From: Pseudoxanthomonas sp. Root65
Lineage (GTDB): Bacteria; Pseudomonadota; Gammaproteobacteria; Xanthomonadales; Xanthomonadaceae
Direction: 5' to 3'
Length of the DNA: 64,000 bases
Assembly: GCF_001427635.1 (NCBI RefSeq)
Contig: NZ_LMHA01000001.1
Span: 1,835,133-1,899,132, forward strand
Below, piece after piece: positions 34,788 to 43,276 of this stretch. The translations under genes and the position numbers were made by a program. The notes under the pieces were generated by a model, which saw only the letters and a program-made list of their open reading frames with translations, did no database searches and had not been told where the DNA came from. Each line of letters opens with the position of its first letter. Position 1 is the first letter of the stretch.

Positions 34788-35312
34788 ATGGCAATCCCGA
34801 GATTCGCAGTTGGCACACTGGCGAGCTTTCTACTCTTCTCGTGCGCTGGCTTGGCTGCCTGCACCTCTAGCCCCCCGGTGCAAGCTGCTAAGGCCGATTT
34901 CAATGGCAACTGGTCAGTGCAGTGGTGCGACAAGACCGATCCGGATGCGGACTGTGGCGGGTTCGACGTCGATCTGACCCATGTAGGCGACAAGATCAGC
35001 GGCGAGTACTTTGGGGCGAGAGCGCGGCTTGCCCAGATCGACGAAGGCGGGGTTGTTCGCGGCATTGCCATCGGCAATACGGCCATCCTGAGAATAGAAA
35101 GCCTGCGAAGCGGAGGCATCTATCTTGTCGAGGCAACCATCGAGGGTCGCTGCATGCATTGGAAAATGCGGGACACCGTTCGTAAACGCGAACGGGACAT
35201 CGACATCATTGCAGGAGAAGATGTACTGACAAAGCGGAGTAACGTTCCATCAGGCAGTGAACCCCGGCAGGAAATCGACTGCCGTGGTATCCCGATAAGA
35301 ACACCGGATTGA
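34788..35312 (+). CDS. Periplasmic lipoprotein, second of a tandem pair; candidate immunity protein
   Basis: Protein of 174 aa with a strong AGGAGG ribosome site before the ATG at 34788. Signal and lipobox: LASFLLFSCAGLAACTSS. The mature domain opens with KADFNGNWSVQWCDKTDPDA and DCGGFDVDLTHVGDKISGEY. It is a paralogue of the preceding lipoprotein. It ends 44 bp before the lysozyme-like gene, close enough for one transcript. Likely a beta-rich periplasmic inhibitor of that protein; not demonstrated. Confidence 0.8.
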   Translation: MAIPRFAVGTLASFLLFSCAGLAACTSSPPVQAAKADFNGNWSVQWCDKTDPDADCGGFDVDLTHVGDKISGEYFGARARLAQIDEGGVVRGIAIGNTAILRIESLRSGGIYLVEATIEGRCMHWKMRDTVRKRERDIDIIAGEDVLTKRSNVPSGSEPRQEIDCRGIPIRTPD

Positions 35313-35356
35313 TGCATGGATGACGACCTTTCAGCCACATCGCTGAGGCAACCGAC

Positions 35357-37219
35357 ATGGATTACAGGGAACTTGACCAGGCGGAGTACGACCGAAAGCT
35401 TCGCATGGTAATAGCGGGCTCCGAGAGCCTGCATGCGCACGCGCAGGATATCGGTGATGACCGCGCGACAATCGGTTGGGGTTATACCCTCAACCGAGAC
35501 AACAATGTTGCGATCTGGCGCGAGAGCGGCATCGAACTGACCCAGCAGCAGTGGCAAACATTGGCTGCAGTCGATGCCGCTCCAGCCGGCGACAGGACCA
35601 GAGTAGGTCTGACGTTTTCGCGGCAACTTAATGCAACCGAGTCCGACCAATTGCTGCGCGCTTCGATGGCGGAATACGAAGGGCCGGCCAACCGTCTGCA
35701 GATGCCATTCTCTGATGAACGGATCGCCCTCGTTTCGCTTGCCTACAATCGCGGCGTGGGAATGCTGAATGGCATGCCGCGAAGCAATGTGCCAGAGCAC
35801 GCGATCATGGAAGCGGTGCGCGACGGCGATCGCGCAGAGGCGTGGTTCCAGATGCGCTACAACTGCTGGGGAAGCAACAACGACGCAGAAGCTGGCCTTC
35901 GGAAGCGCCGCTTTGCCGAAGCGCAAGTGTTCGGCTTGTATGACGATCCAAACAACGTTGCGCCTGACGAAGCCCGCAACGTCTACCGCATGTATCAACT
36001 TCATCGCGATGAGATCGATCGCGTGGAGCGTGGTTTCGGGGTCACCGTTGAGGGTGACGCCGCCCAGCGAAATCGTATTGCGCAGGCGAATCGTGATTAT
36101 CCCGCGCTGGTCGATGAATACGGAAACGTACCGAACATCGCGGATGCGCTCGGGCCGGCTCGTACTGTGCTTCTGCGGGAGCTTCGACAGGAGTATCCGG
36201 ACTTGGCCGATAGATTGACCGATGCCAGTTTCAACGCCGGGACCATTTACCTCGATCCTGGCAGAGGCTTGCGCGACCGTGATGAAGTCGACCGCCAATA
36301 TCCGACAGATGCCAACAGTGATCGCGTCAACAACCGCAACATCGCGTTGAGGCGTGAGCAGCACAGCACAACGACAGATGATGTTGACCAGCGTCACGCT
36401 GCAACCATCGATTCGCAGCGGGTGTCGCGCGGGCGGAATCCACAGGAGATCGCAAGCAACGACCTGCTGATCGGCGAAGGCGGCAACGACACGCTGCGTG
36501 CCCATCGTGGCGACGACATCCTGATCGGTGGACAGGGCCGGGACCGGATGGAAGGCGGTGCGGGCCGCGATACGTACGTGATTGATGCCGGCGACACCGT
36601 GAGGGACAGCGACGTGGTGGGCGAGGTGCGCTGGGGCGGGCAGCCGCTGACAGGTGGTGCGCGCGCAGCGAACGATCCTGCCAACACCTACCGCAGCGAA
36701 GATGGACGCTTCACCTACGCGCTGGAGAACAACACCCTCTCGGTGACGGACACGTTGGCCCGGGATCAGATGGGACGCGAGCCGGCGGCGATCGAAAATT
36801 TCCAGAATGGCCAGCTGGGGATAACCCTGAGCGAAGCAGGCGGCGTCGCACGACCGCAGGCAGCGCCGCCACGCGCGGAAGAACAGGAGCGTGTGAGGGC
36901 AAGCGAGGAGGATCGCGGGACCGTCGACGCGGTGCCAGGCATTCCCGCCACAGCCATGGAAACCGACGGTCTCCAAAGCAGCCGCGAGCCTGCACGCGGA
37001 CCCTTCGACGACCCGTACGCCAACAGCGTTTATGCCGCCCTGCTGGCGGGCGACAGCCATGAGCTTGACCGCATCGCCGGCGCATTCTCCCGGTCTCCCG
37101 AGGGACAGCGCATGGCGGAGCTGGGCGAACAGATGCTGATCCAGCAGCAGCGTGAGGGGCAAACGCCGTTGCAGGATCAACACGGGCAGGCGCGTGAGGG
37201 GCCGGTCATGCGCATGTGA
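35357..37219 (+). CDS. Lysozyme-like (GH24 type) protein with RTX-like repeats; candidate secreted antibacterial effector
   Basis: Protein of 620 aa. The N-terminal lysozyme domain (about 1-170) has the catalytic Glu23 and Thr38 in AGSESLHAHAQDIGDDRATI followed by GWGYTLNR, matching the T4-lysozyme pattern E-x8-D-x5-T with the Asp shifted by one (Asp31). It also has SLAYNRGVGMLNG. The middle (170-365) is unknown. Residues about 367-415 contain hemolysin-type Ca-binding nonapeptides (GEGGNDTL, GGQGRDRMEGGAGRDTYVID). There is no Sec signal. The C-terminal 80 residues are Gln-rich, helical and unlike the main body, a possible secretion signal. Upstream lipoproteins suggest an effector/immunity set for type IV or type VI secretion. 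Confidence 0.8.
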   Translation: MDYRELDQAEYDRKLRMVIAGSESLHAHAQDIGDDRATIGWGYTLNRDNNVAIWRESGIELTQQQWQTLAAVDAAPAGDRTRVGLTFSRQLNATESDQLLRASMAEYEGPANRLQMPFSDERIALVSLAYNRGVGMLNGMPRSNVPEHAIMEAVRDGDRAEAWFQMRYNCWGSNNDAEAGLRKRRFAEAQVFGLYDDPNNVAPDEARNVYRMYQLHRDEIDRVERGFGVTVEGDAAQRNRIAQANRDYPALVDEYGNVPNIADALGPARTVLLRELRQEYPDLADRLTDASFNAGTIYLDPGRGLRDRDEVDRQYPTDANSDRVNNRNIALRREQHSTTTDDVDQRHAATIDSQRVSRGRNPQEIASNDLLIGEGGNDTLRAHRGDDILIGGQGRDRMEGGAGRDTYVIDAGDTVRDSDVVGEVRWGGQPLTGGARAANDPANTYRSEDGRFTYALENNTLSVTDTLARDQMGREPAAIENFQNGQLGITLSEAGGVARPQAAPPRAEEQERVRASEEDRGTVDAVPGIPATAMETDGLQSSREPARGPFDDPYANSVYAALLAGDSHELDRIAGAFSRSPEGQRMAELGEQMLIQQQREGQTPLQDQHGQAREGPVMRM

Positions 37220-37266
37220 TGCGCCTGACGGAAGCGCCGGAGTCAGAGGATCAACAAGGAGTCCAC

Positions 37267-37354
37267 GTAGCCCGGGTAAGCGCAGCGCACCCGGGGTGCA
37301 TTGCACGTCACGGTCGCGATCCCCGGGTGCGGCCTTCGGCCTTACCCGGGCTAC
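37267..37354. repeat. REP pair (BIME-like), family II, copy 3
   Basis: GTAGCCCGGGTAAGCGCAGC... with inverted mate ending CCCGGGCTAC. Flanks the FKBP gene on its left side. Confidence 0.93.
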
Positions 37355-37425
37355 GTGAAGCCCTTGGGGTTCACGGGCGATAAACTACGGCCCCGACACT
37401 TCTGATCCTCACAAGGAACACCCCC

Positions 37426-37779
37426 ATGGCATTCACCACCACCGCCTCCGGCCTGCAGTACGAAGACAGCGTCGTCGGCAGCGGCGTCGAGGCCAAGCCC
37501 GGCAGCAACGTCACCGTGCACTACACCGGCTGGCTGTACGAGAACGGCGCGCAGGGCGCCAAGTTCGATTCCAGCAAGGACCGCGACGAACCCTTCATCT
37601 TTCCCCTCGGCGGCGGCATGGTCATCAAGGGCTGGGACGAAGGCGTGCAGGGCATGAAGGTGGGCGGCCAGCGCACCCTCATCATCCCCGCCAACCTCGG
37701 CTACGGCGCCCGCGGCGCCGGCGGCGTCATCCCGCCCAATGCCACGTTGAAGTTCGACGTGGAACTGCTGGGTACCTGA
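37426..37779 (+). CDS. FKBP-type peptidyl-prolyl cis-trans isomerase
   Basis: Single-domain FKBP of 117 aa, no signal peptide, hence cytoplasmic. Conserved elements: VTVHYTGWLYENG, FDSSKDRDEPFIFPLG, GMVIKGWDEGVQGMKVGGQR, IPANLGYGARG, IPPNATLKFDVELL. The aromatic pocket residues (Tyr, Phe, Trp, Tyr, Phe) are present, so it should be active in proline isomerisation. Bracketed by two family II REP pairs. Confidence 0.96.
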   Translation: MAFTTTASGLQYEDSVVGSGVEAKPGSNVTVHYTGWLYENGAQGAKFDSSKDRDEPFIFPLGGGMVIKGWDEGVQGMKVGGQRTLIIPANLGYGARGAGGVIPPNATLKFDVELLGT

Positions 37780-37792
37780 GGAATCATCTCGC

Positions 37793-37880
37793 GTAGCCCG
37801 GGTAAGCGCAGCGCACCCGGGACGCATGACACGTAACCAATCCGTTCCCCGGGTGCGGCCTTCGGCCTTACCCGGGCTAC
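37793..37880. repeat. REP pair (BIME-like), family II, copy 4 (left flank of RAYT)
   Basis: GTAGCCCGGGTAAGCGCAGC... and its inverted mate ending 22 bp before the RAYT start codon. Confidence 0.94.
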
Positions 37881-37902
37881 GGGTTTCCGTTATGGTCGCG
37901 GC

Positions 37903-38403
37903 ATGGTCAGGTATCGCCGCAATCGGATTGCAGGCGCAACGTACTTCTTCACCGTCACGTTGCGGGACCGCAGGAGTGATCTTCTCGTTCGCGAGATCGA
38001 TGCGTTGCGCGCCGCTTGGCGTGTGGCCGCCAGACGCATACCGCATGTGGTGATCGCCGCCGTCGTCCTGCCCGATCATCTGCATGCGGTGATCCGCATG
38101 TTGGACGCGACCGCTGACTATCCGCGGCTGTGGCAGGACATCAAGAAAGGGTTCACGCGCCGTGTCGTCCCGGCCGGCGTGCCATCGCCGTGGCAGTCGC
38201 GTTATTGGGAACGCACGGTGCGCGACGAGGCCGAGCTGCAGGCGCTGGTCGATTACGTGCACATCAATCCGCTCAAGCATGGGCTGGTGGAAACCGTGGC
38301 TGCCTGGCCGCATTCCAGCTTCCATCGGTATGTGTCGCGGGGATGGCTGCCGCGTGGTTGGGCGGTAGATCATGATGTCGCGGGTCGGTGGGGCGAACGG
38401 TAA
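37903..38403 (+). CDS. REP-associated tyrosine transposase (RAYT, TnpA-REP family)
   Basis: Y1 HUH transposase of 166 aa. RAYTs are single-copy, vertically kept enzymes that bind and cut REP palindromes. The HUH motif is LPDHLHAVI (His59, His61) and the catalytic Tyr is about residue 118 in VDYVHINPLKHGL. The N-terminus (RYRRNRIAGATYFFTVTLRD) and WERTVRDE are typical. It is flanked closely by family II REP pairs (37793-37880 and 38442-38530), which are its probable substrate. All key residues are intact. Confidence 0.95.
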   Translation: MVRYRRNRIAGATYFFTVTLRDRRSDLLVREIDALRAAWRVAARRIPHVVIAAVVLPDHLHAVIRMLDATADYPRLWQDIKKGFTRRVVPAGVPSPWQSRYWERTVRDEAELQALVDYVHINPLKHGLVETVAAWPHSSFHRYVSRGWLPRGWAVDHDVAGRWGER

Positions 38404-38441
38404 GCGTCCATGTGGATCGGTTGCGAGGTCACGAAGCATGC

Positions 38442-38530
38442 GTAGCCCGGGTAAGCGCAGCGCACCCGGGGTGCCTTGCCCGGAGCGTGTCCGAGACCCC
38501 GGGTGCGGCCGTTGGCCTTACCCGGGCTAC
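38442..38530. repeat. REP pair (BIME-like), family II, copy 5 (right flank of RAYT)
   Basis: GTAGCCCGGGTAAGCGCAGC... with inverted mate ending 38530, 39 bp after the RAYT stop. Confidence 0.94.
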
Positions 38531-38572
38531 GTGGCTCAAGCCCGCCATCGCACGCCATCCGTACCCATCGAA

Positions 38573-38597
38573 CGGCGGGCCTTGGCCCGCCCTACGG
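38573..38597. repeat. Family III palindrome
   Basis: GGCGGGCCTTGGCCCGCC followed by CTAC. Its minus-strand TAG (38592-38594) is the stop codon of the leftward flavoprotein gene. Confidence 0.82.
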
Positions 38598-39173
38598 TGT
38601 GCTGCGCAGCTCGGCGAGCTGCGCCTCCAGCGCCGCAATGCGCCGGTCGCGCTCATCCAGCGCACGCTGCACGTCTTCGGCCTCGAAGCGGATCGGGATG
38701 TACTTCGGGCAGTTCCAGTCGAAGGCTTCCACGTGGATGGTCATCGTGCGTTCGGTCCGCTCTTCGCCCGGTGTTTCCTCCACGCTCAGCCGGCCCAGCA
38801 GCTTCATCCGTTGCCGGTGCGTGTAGTCCATCAGGATCAACGCCACGCGGTCGTCGTTGGCCACATTGCCCACGCTGACGAACTGGCGGTTGCCGGGCAG
38901 GTCGGTGAACGCCAGCGTCTTCGCATCGACCACGCGCAGGAAACCCGGCGCGCCGCCGCGGTGCTGCACGTACGGCCAGCCGGTTTCCGACACGGTGGCC
39001 ATGTAGAAACTGCGCTGCGCGTGGATGAAGGCCGCCTCGTCGGCCCCGAGTGCGGCATTGCGCACCTCGTCGCCGGACTCGAAGGCGCGGGCGTACTGCG
39101 CGCGGCTGCCGTCGCGCGCCTGCACCTCGCGGACCGCAGGGGTGAAGGCGATGTTCGCGAATGCGTGTCTCAT
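38592..39173 (-). CDS. Pyridoxamine 5'-phosphate oxidase family (FMN-binding split barrel) protein
   Basis: Protein of 193 aa. The split-barrel FMN domain is recognisable at FIHAQRSFYMATVSETGWPY, VQHRGGAPGFLRVVD, LAFTDLPGNRQFVSVGNVA and VALILMDYTHRQRMKLLGRL. A C-terminal helix (DVQRALDERDRRIAALEAQL) follows NCPKYIPIRFEAED, a common ending in this subgroup. Likely an FMN-dependent reductase or oxidase; the vitamin B6 role is not implied. The stop codon is inside a family III palindrome. Confidence 0.87.
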   Translation of the reverse strand: MRHAFANIAFTPAVREVQARDGSRAQYARAFESGDEVRNAALGADEAAFIHAQRSFYMATVSETGWPYVQHRGGAPGFLRVVDAKTLAFTDLPGNRQFVSVGNVANDDRVALILMDYTHRQRMKLLGRLSVEETPGEERTERTMTIHVEAFDWNCPKYIPIRFEAEDVQRALDERDRRIAALEAQLAELRSTP

Positions 39174-39599
39174 GTCGGTCTCCTCGCGCGGCGGGCCGGG
39201 TGGGCCCGGGCCCACCTTCGCACATCATCCGGCACGTAGGGCGGGCCTTGGCCCGTCATCGCACGCCATGGGATCTCCTTGAGCGGCGGGCCGAGGCCCG
39301 CCCTACGGCGCTTTGCGGACAGGTTGCGATGCAGGCTGCGGCCGTTCGCGTTGCCCGGGGCGACGTCGGCGGCGACCGCGGCCTTGCTGCATGCATCAGA
39401 CGGTGGGCCAGGGCCCACCCGACGACGCTGGGATCAACGGCATCCGCGAGGGTGCGGATGACCGGCGTTTCGTCCCCTGCCATGCAAGGCTTGCCATGCC
39501 CGGGACGCGCTCAACGGACATCCCCCACCGGGGCGGATACCATCGCGCGTCGCGGCGGACGAGGGTGCATGGGTGATCGACACGGAACGGAGGAGGGGT
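39174..39599. repeat. Spacer with several family III palindromes
   Basis: At least four GGGCCxxGGCCC-type palindromes lie here: about 39183-39213, 39237-39262 (GTAGGGCGGGCCTTGGCCC), 39282-39306 (CGGGCCGAGGCCCG, ending CTAC) and 39398-39424. The rest of this 426-bp gap shows no gene. Confidence 0.7.
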
Positions 39600-40778
39600 G
39601 TGGACGCAGTCGAGATGAGAACAGGGGTGCGTCGCACGACGCGCGCACTGGCCGCGATGGCATTCGCCGTCTTGCCGGGCATGGCATCGGCCAACATGCT
39701 GATGCTGCATGCGCAGGGCGATCCCGGCGACCGGGAGCTCTACTTCACCAACCTCATGATGGCCGATCGCACGCCGATGGAGGCGATGCTGGGGACCACG
39801 TCGATCCGCGAGATCGAGGTGTTCGGTCTGTACGAGAACGCGGCCAAGCCGGACTGGAGCGTGCTGAAGCTGCAGTTCGAGTGCCCGGTCGAGCCCATCC
39901 CGTCGTCGCCGAAGGCCAGGCGCGCGACCGGGCCCGCGGTCGCGGCGCCGCTGCGCTGGCGCATGGGCGAGCGCAGCTATCAGTTCACCCGCGACGCCGA
40001 CAACGTGCCGCTGCCGCCCACGCCGTGGCAATCCGTGTCGAACCCCGCCTACCGGAAGGCCGGCATGCTCGCCTGCAATGAGCTGCTGACGCAGTCCGCG
40101 ATGCAGGCCGCAGGAGGATGGCAGGCGATGGACCCCGCCAGGCTCAATGCCGGCCTGGCGCCGCTCGGGATCGGCGAGGTGATCTCGGTCGCCCAGACCA
40201 CGAGCATCGTCAACGTGGGGAGCTTCGTCTGGCGCGATATCTGGAAGGCGCAGAAGCCGGGCGGCGCGCGGGACCGGCGCCTGTCCGACGCGGAGATCGC
40301 CAGCAACCGGCGCGAGCTGGCGGCGGTGGCGGCGAAGATGGAGACGCTGGATGTGCAGGCGCAGGCGTTCGCGCAACCGATCATCGACGCCGACCGCGCC
40401 GAGCAAGAGTTCCTGACGATCGCGAAGAAGGTCCAGGCAGGCCGAAAGGTCACCGAGCTGGAGGGATCGATGCTGATGGTGTGGCTGGGCAAGCCCGAGG
40501 CGCTGGCGCTGGCCCGGCTGGGCGCGAACCCGCAGGTGACCGAAGCCTCGGGGATGCGCTTCATCAGCCACAGCGACCAGGCGGATACGCGATCGGCGGT
40601 GGTGAGCGCGGCCTCGGGTCGCGTGCTGTCGCAGGCGGGCGCCTACACCGCGTGCGACGTCAGCTTCGTGACCGTGCCCGACAGCACCGGCGCCTGGCGC
40701 GTGGCGGACATCCGCATCCGCTCCGAAGGCCCGGCGGGCGGCATGTGCCGCTCCCTCCTCAACACCCCGGCGGACTGA
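39600..40778 (+). CDS. Exported protein of unknown function
   Basis: Protein of 392 aa with a signal peptide (RTTRALAAMAFAVLPGMASA). The GTG at 39600 has GGAGG six bases upstream; an ATG at 39615 is the alternative. The mature protein starts ANMLMLHAQGDPGDRELYF and includes a helical middle (ASNRRELAAVAAKMETLDVQ...EFLTIAKKVQAGRK). It ends with a domain containing YTACDVSFVTVPDSTGAWRV. No family recognised. It stands alone, convergent with the LytTR regulator. Confidence 0.78.
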   Translation: MDAVEMRTGVRRTTRALAAMAFAVLPGMASANMLMLHAQGDPGDRELYFTNLMMADRTPMEAMLGTTSIREIEVFGLYENAAKPDWSVLKLQFECPVEPIPSSPKARRATGPAVAAPLRWRMGERSYQFTRDADNVPLPPTPWQSVSNPAYRKAGMLACNELLTQSAMQAAGGWQAMDPARLNAGLAPLGIGEVISVAQTTSIVNVGSFVWRDIWKAQKPGGARDRRLSDAEIASNRRELAAVAAKMETLDVQAQAFAQPIIDADRAEQEFLTIAKKVQAGRKVTELEGSMLMVWLGKPEALALARLGANPQVTEASGMRFISHSDQADTRSAVVSAASGRVLSQAGAYTACDVSFVTVPDSTGAWRVADIRIRSEGPAGGMCRSLLNTPAD

Positions 40779-40796
40779 CGACCGGACCTGATGGCG

Positions 40797-41537
40797 TCAC
40801 GTCGATGCGCCGTCGGCGGGTGTGTTCGCCAGCCGCTGCTGGACATCGCTGCGATAGCCGCGCCCGGTCACGATCACCCGGCCGCAGTCCAGCGTCAGGC
40901 GGTAGCGGCCGGAGCCCAGGGTCAGGATTTCCGCGACCGCGGCGATGCGCACCACCGAGGACCGGTGCACGCGCAGGAACGCGCGGGCATCGAGTGCCTG
41001 GATGAACTCCCCCAGCGGACGCCGGTAGGTGAACGTGCCCAGTTTCGTCTCGATGTCCAGGTAGTTGCCCTGCGCACGCACGACCTGGATGTCGGCCTCA
41101 TCCACGCGCAGGGTGCGGCGGCCCAGCTGCAGCGACAGCATCCGCCCGCTGGCGGGCGTCGTCCGCGGCGGCGTGTCGGACTGCGTCGTCAGGCGCGACA
41201 CGGTGTCGCGCAGGCGCTCGGCCGAGACCGGCTTGAGCAGGTAATCCACCGCCCGGTCCTCGAACGCGCGCACGCCGTGCTGGTCGTAGGCGCTGACGAA
41301 CACCACCCGGGGCGGGGGGCCGTTCCACCGGCGCAGCGCGGTGAAGCCGTTGCCACCGGGCAGTTCGATGTCGAGGAACAGCACGTCCACCTGCGTGCGC
41401 TGCGCCAGGCGCATCAGCTCATCCACATCGGTGCATTCGGCCACCACGTGGATGACCGGCCCGGCGACCTTGCCCAGCAGCCGTCGCAAGCGCTGCCGTG
41501 CCAGCGGTTCGTCGTCGACGATGACGGCGGTCAGCAC
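40797..41537 (-). CDS. LytTR-family response regulator
   Basis: Protein of 246 aa. The receiver domain has AVIVDDEPLARQRL and the phosphorylated Asp at about residue 56 (LFLDIELPGGNG), then YLLKPVSAERL. The C-terminal LytTR DNA-binding domain (about 140-240) has VRAQGNYLDIETKLGTFTYR, FLRVHRSSVVRIA and a final GRGYRSDVQQRL. The GTG start at 41537 overlaps the kinase stop by seven bases. It is the cognate partner of the LytS-type kinase. Confidence 0.93.
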   Translation of the reverse strand: MLTAVIVDDEPLARQRLRRLLGKVAGPVIHVVAECTDVDELMRLAQRTQVDVLFLDIELPGGNGFTALRRWNGPPPRVVFVSAYDQHGVRAFEDRAVDYLLKPVSAERLRDTVSRLTTQSDTPPRTTPASGRMLSLQLGRRTLRVDEADIQVVRAQGNYLDIETKLGTFTYRRPLGEFIQALDARAFLRVHRSSVVRIAAVAEILTLGSGRYRLTLDCGRVIVTGRGYRSDVQQRLANTPADGAST

Positions 41538-42685
41538 GTGGCGTCCCTCGCGGCGGATGCGGCGGGCAGTGGACGCGGAGCGGCCAGCGGCACCTGCAGC
41601 GCGACGCGGTAGACGGCCGGGTCGCGGGCGTCCCGGAGCAGCTGGCCACGCTCGCCGTACAGCAGGCGCAGCCGTTCTTCCACCGCGCGTTGTCCCAGGC
41701 CGTTGCCGTCCGTGCGGGGGCCTTCGACGGCGCGCGAGTTCTGTACCGACAGGTGCAGCGTCTGCCCGTCCTGCCAGGCCGCGACCTCCACCCAGCCCGG
41801 CACGCGCGATCGTGCGATCGCATGGACGATGGCGTTCTCCACCAGCGGCTGCAGGGACAGCGTGGGCACCGGGATATCCAGGCAGGTGTCGTCCACGCGG
41901 ACGCGGGCGTCGACCCGTTGGCCCAGCCGGATCTGTTCGATCATCAGATAGTTGCGGACATGCGTCAGCTCGTCGCGCAGCGGGCGTTCCTGCAAGGTGT
42001 CGGCACGCAGGCCGTCGCGCAGCATGTCGCAGATGGCCACCAGCATGCGGTCGGCCTGGTCCACGTCGGTCTGCATCAGTTCGGCCACCGAGTTCAGGGC
42101 GTTGAACAGGAAGTGCGGGTTGAGCTGGGCCCGCACCGCCTCCAGTCGCGCCAGCGCCAGGCTTTTCTCCAGCGCCGTCACCCGGTGCTCGCGGTCTTCC
42201 ATGTGCTCGAAGTAGACCAGGCCGTGGACCATCGCCACCACCATGATGCCGAGGATCAGGTTGTTGCTGACGCTGGTGCCGAGCACCTCGAGCAGCGGTG
42301 GCCGCGTGGGGTACCAGTCGAACAGCGGATTGGACAGCCAGGCGTAGACCGCTTTTGCCACGATGAAACCCACCACCAGACCGGCATTGATCGCGAGATG
42401 TTTCCCGACGCGCCCGCCCCCCAACGGAAAACGCGACACCACCAGATACGCCGCGACGGTCATCGGTACCCAGGCCCACGTGCTGCCGATGGCGTACGTC
42501 AGGGCACCGGTCCAGCCATACACCTCGCCATCGGCGGACCGCATGTCCACCAGCTGCCGCGCCAGCATCAGCCCGTACAGCGTCCACCAGCCGGTGATGG
42601 CCGCGACCAGCACGGCGAAGCGCACGCGCGGGCGGCGGTGCGTCCCGGTTGCGCGCGGAGAGACAGTGTCAGCGTGGTCGTGCAT
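41531..42685 (-). CDS. LytS/YehU-type sensor histidine kinase
   Basis: Protein of 384 aa with four membrane helices in residues about 22-155 and a short coiled linker. The His_kinase domain carries the phosphorylated His at about residue 191 (RAQLNPHFLFNALNSVAELM). The C-terminal ATPase region has TLSLQPLVENAIVHAI and DGNGLGQRAVEERL. The 5-helix sensing domain of true LytS is absent, so it fits the shorter YehU/AlgZ class. Stimulus unknown. Confidence 0.93.
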   Translation of the reverse strand: MHDHADTVSPRATGTHRRPRVRFAVLVAAITGWWTLYGLMLARQLVDMRSADGEVYGWTGALTYAIGSTWAWVPMTVAAYLVVSRFPLGGGRVGKHLAINAGLVVGFIVAKAVYAWLSNPLFDWYPTRPPLLEVLGTSVSNNLILGIMVVAMVHGLVYFEHMEDREHRVTALEKSLALARLEAVRAQLNPHFLFNALNSVAELMQTDVDQADRMLVAICDMLRDGLRADTLQERPLRDELTHVRNYLMIEQIRLGQRVDARVRVDDTCLDIPVPTLSLQPLVENAIVHAIARSRVPGWVEVAAWQDGQTLHLSVQNSRAVEGPRTDGNGLGQRAVEERLRLLYGERGQLLRDARDPAVYRVALQVPLAAPRPLPAASAARDATC

Positions 42686-42794
42686 GGCGTGCGTCAGTCC
42701 CCGGCCTTCCGACAGGCCGCGGGCATTGTGCGGGACGGGATCGACGCGCGCACCGGTGCCGACCACGGCGCCGGTACCCGCTCCGCATGGAGGC

Positions 42795-43085
42795 TCAGCG
42801 TGCGTTGCAGACGGGCGGGTTGGTCATGCCGAACGAGAACAGGTTGCCGCCATTGACGGTGCAGGCATAGGTCTTGCCGCTGCTCGTCTTGAGCGTCACG
42901 TAGGTGTTGACGCCTTCGGTACGGCGTTCGACCAGGGTGAGTTCCGACGGCGACAAGCCCAGCACGCCGCCGGTTTCGGAGAGGATGCGTTCGTCGGACA
43001 GGGTGTTGGTCTTGGTGGCCACGGCCGCGCAGCCGGTAAGCGAAGCGACGAACAGGGCGCTGATGAGCAGGTGTCGGGAGTTCAT
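42795..43085 (-). CDS. Small lipoprotein, unknown function
   Basis: Protein of 96 aa with lipobox ISALFVASLTGCAA. The mature part has a short beta-rich domain, VLGLSPSELTLVERRTEGVN then TYVTLKTSSGKTYACTVNGG, with one conserved Cys pair (YACTV ... PPVCNAR). Likely anchored in the outer membrane. The start at 43085 fits the signal peptide. Confidence 0.82.
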   Translation of the reverse strand: MNSRHLLISALFVASLTGCAAVATKTNTLSDERILSETGGVLGLSPSELTLVERRTEGVNTYVTLKTSSGKTYACTVNGGNLFSFGMTNPPVCNAR

Positions 43086-43276
43086 CCGGGTTCCTTTGAA
43101 GAGGCGGGGCGCCGGAGCGTCGCCCTGCAAGGCGGCCGAAGGCGCGAGGCCATCATCGGAGCGCGCGTCGAAGCGGCTCAAGCGCACGGGGACGAGCCGC
43201 ACCGGCGCGGTGATCAACGACACCTTCGCCCGGGATAGCCGGCACGGGCCGCGCCTTCATCCCGCCGTCCGCACGT

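Noticed and set aside
36970..37219. XVIPCD (X-T4SS signal) at the C-terminus of the lysozyme-like protein
   Set aside because: The C-terminus is Gln-rich and helical, but the characteristic DPxHPxH-type and LDxxxG motifs of XVIPCD were not seen, so the secretion route is left open.
35120..37306. 728-codon open frame opposite the lysozyme-like gene
   Set aside because: Antisense to a gene with recognisable lysozyme and RTX patterns; it starts in a REP palindrome and lacks a ribosome site.
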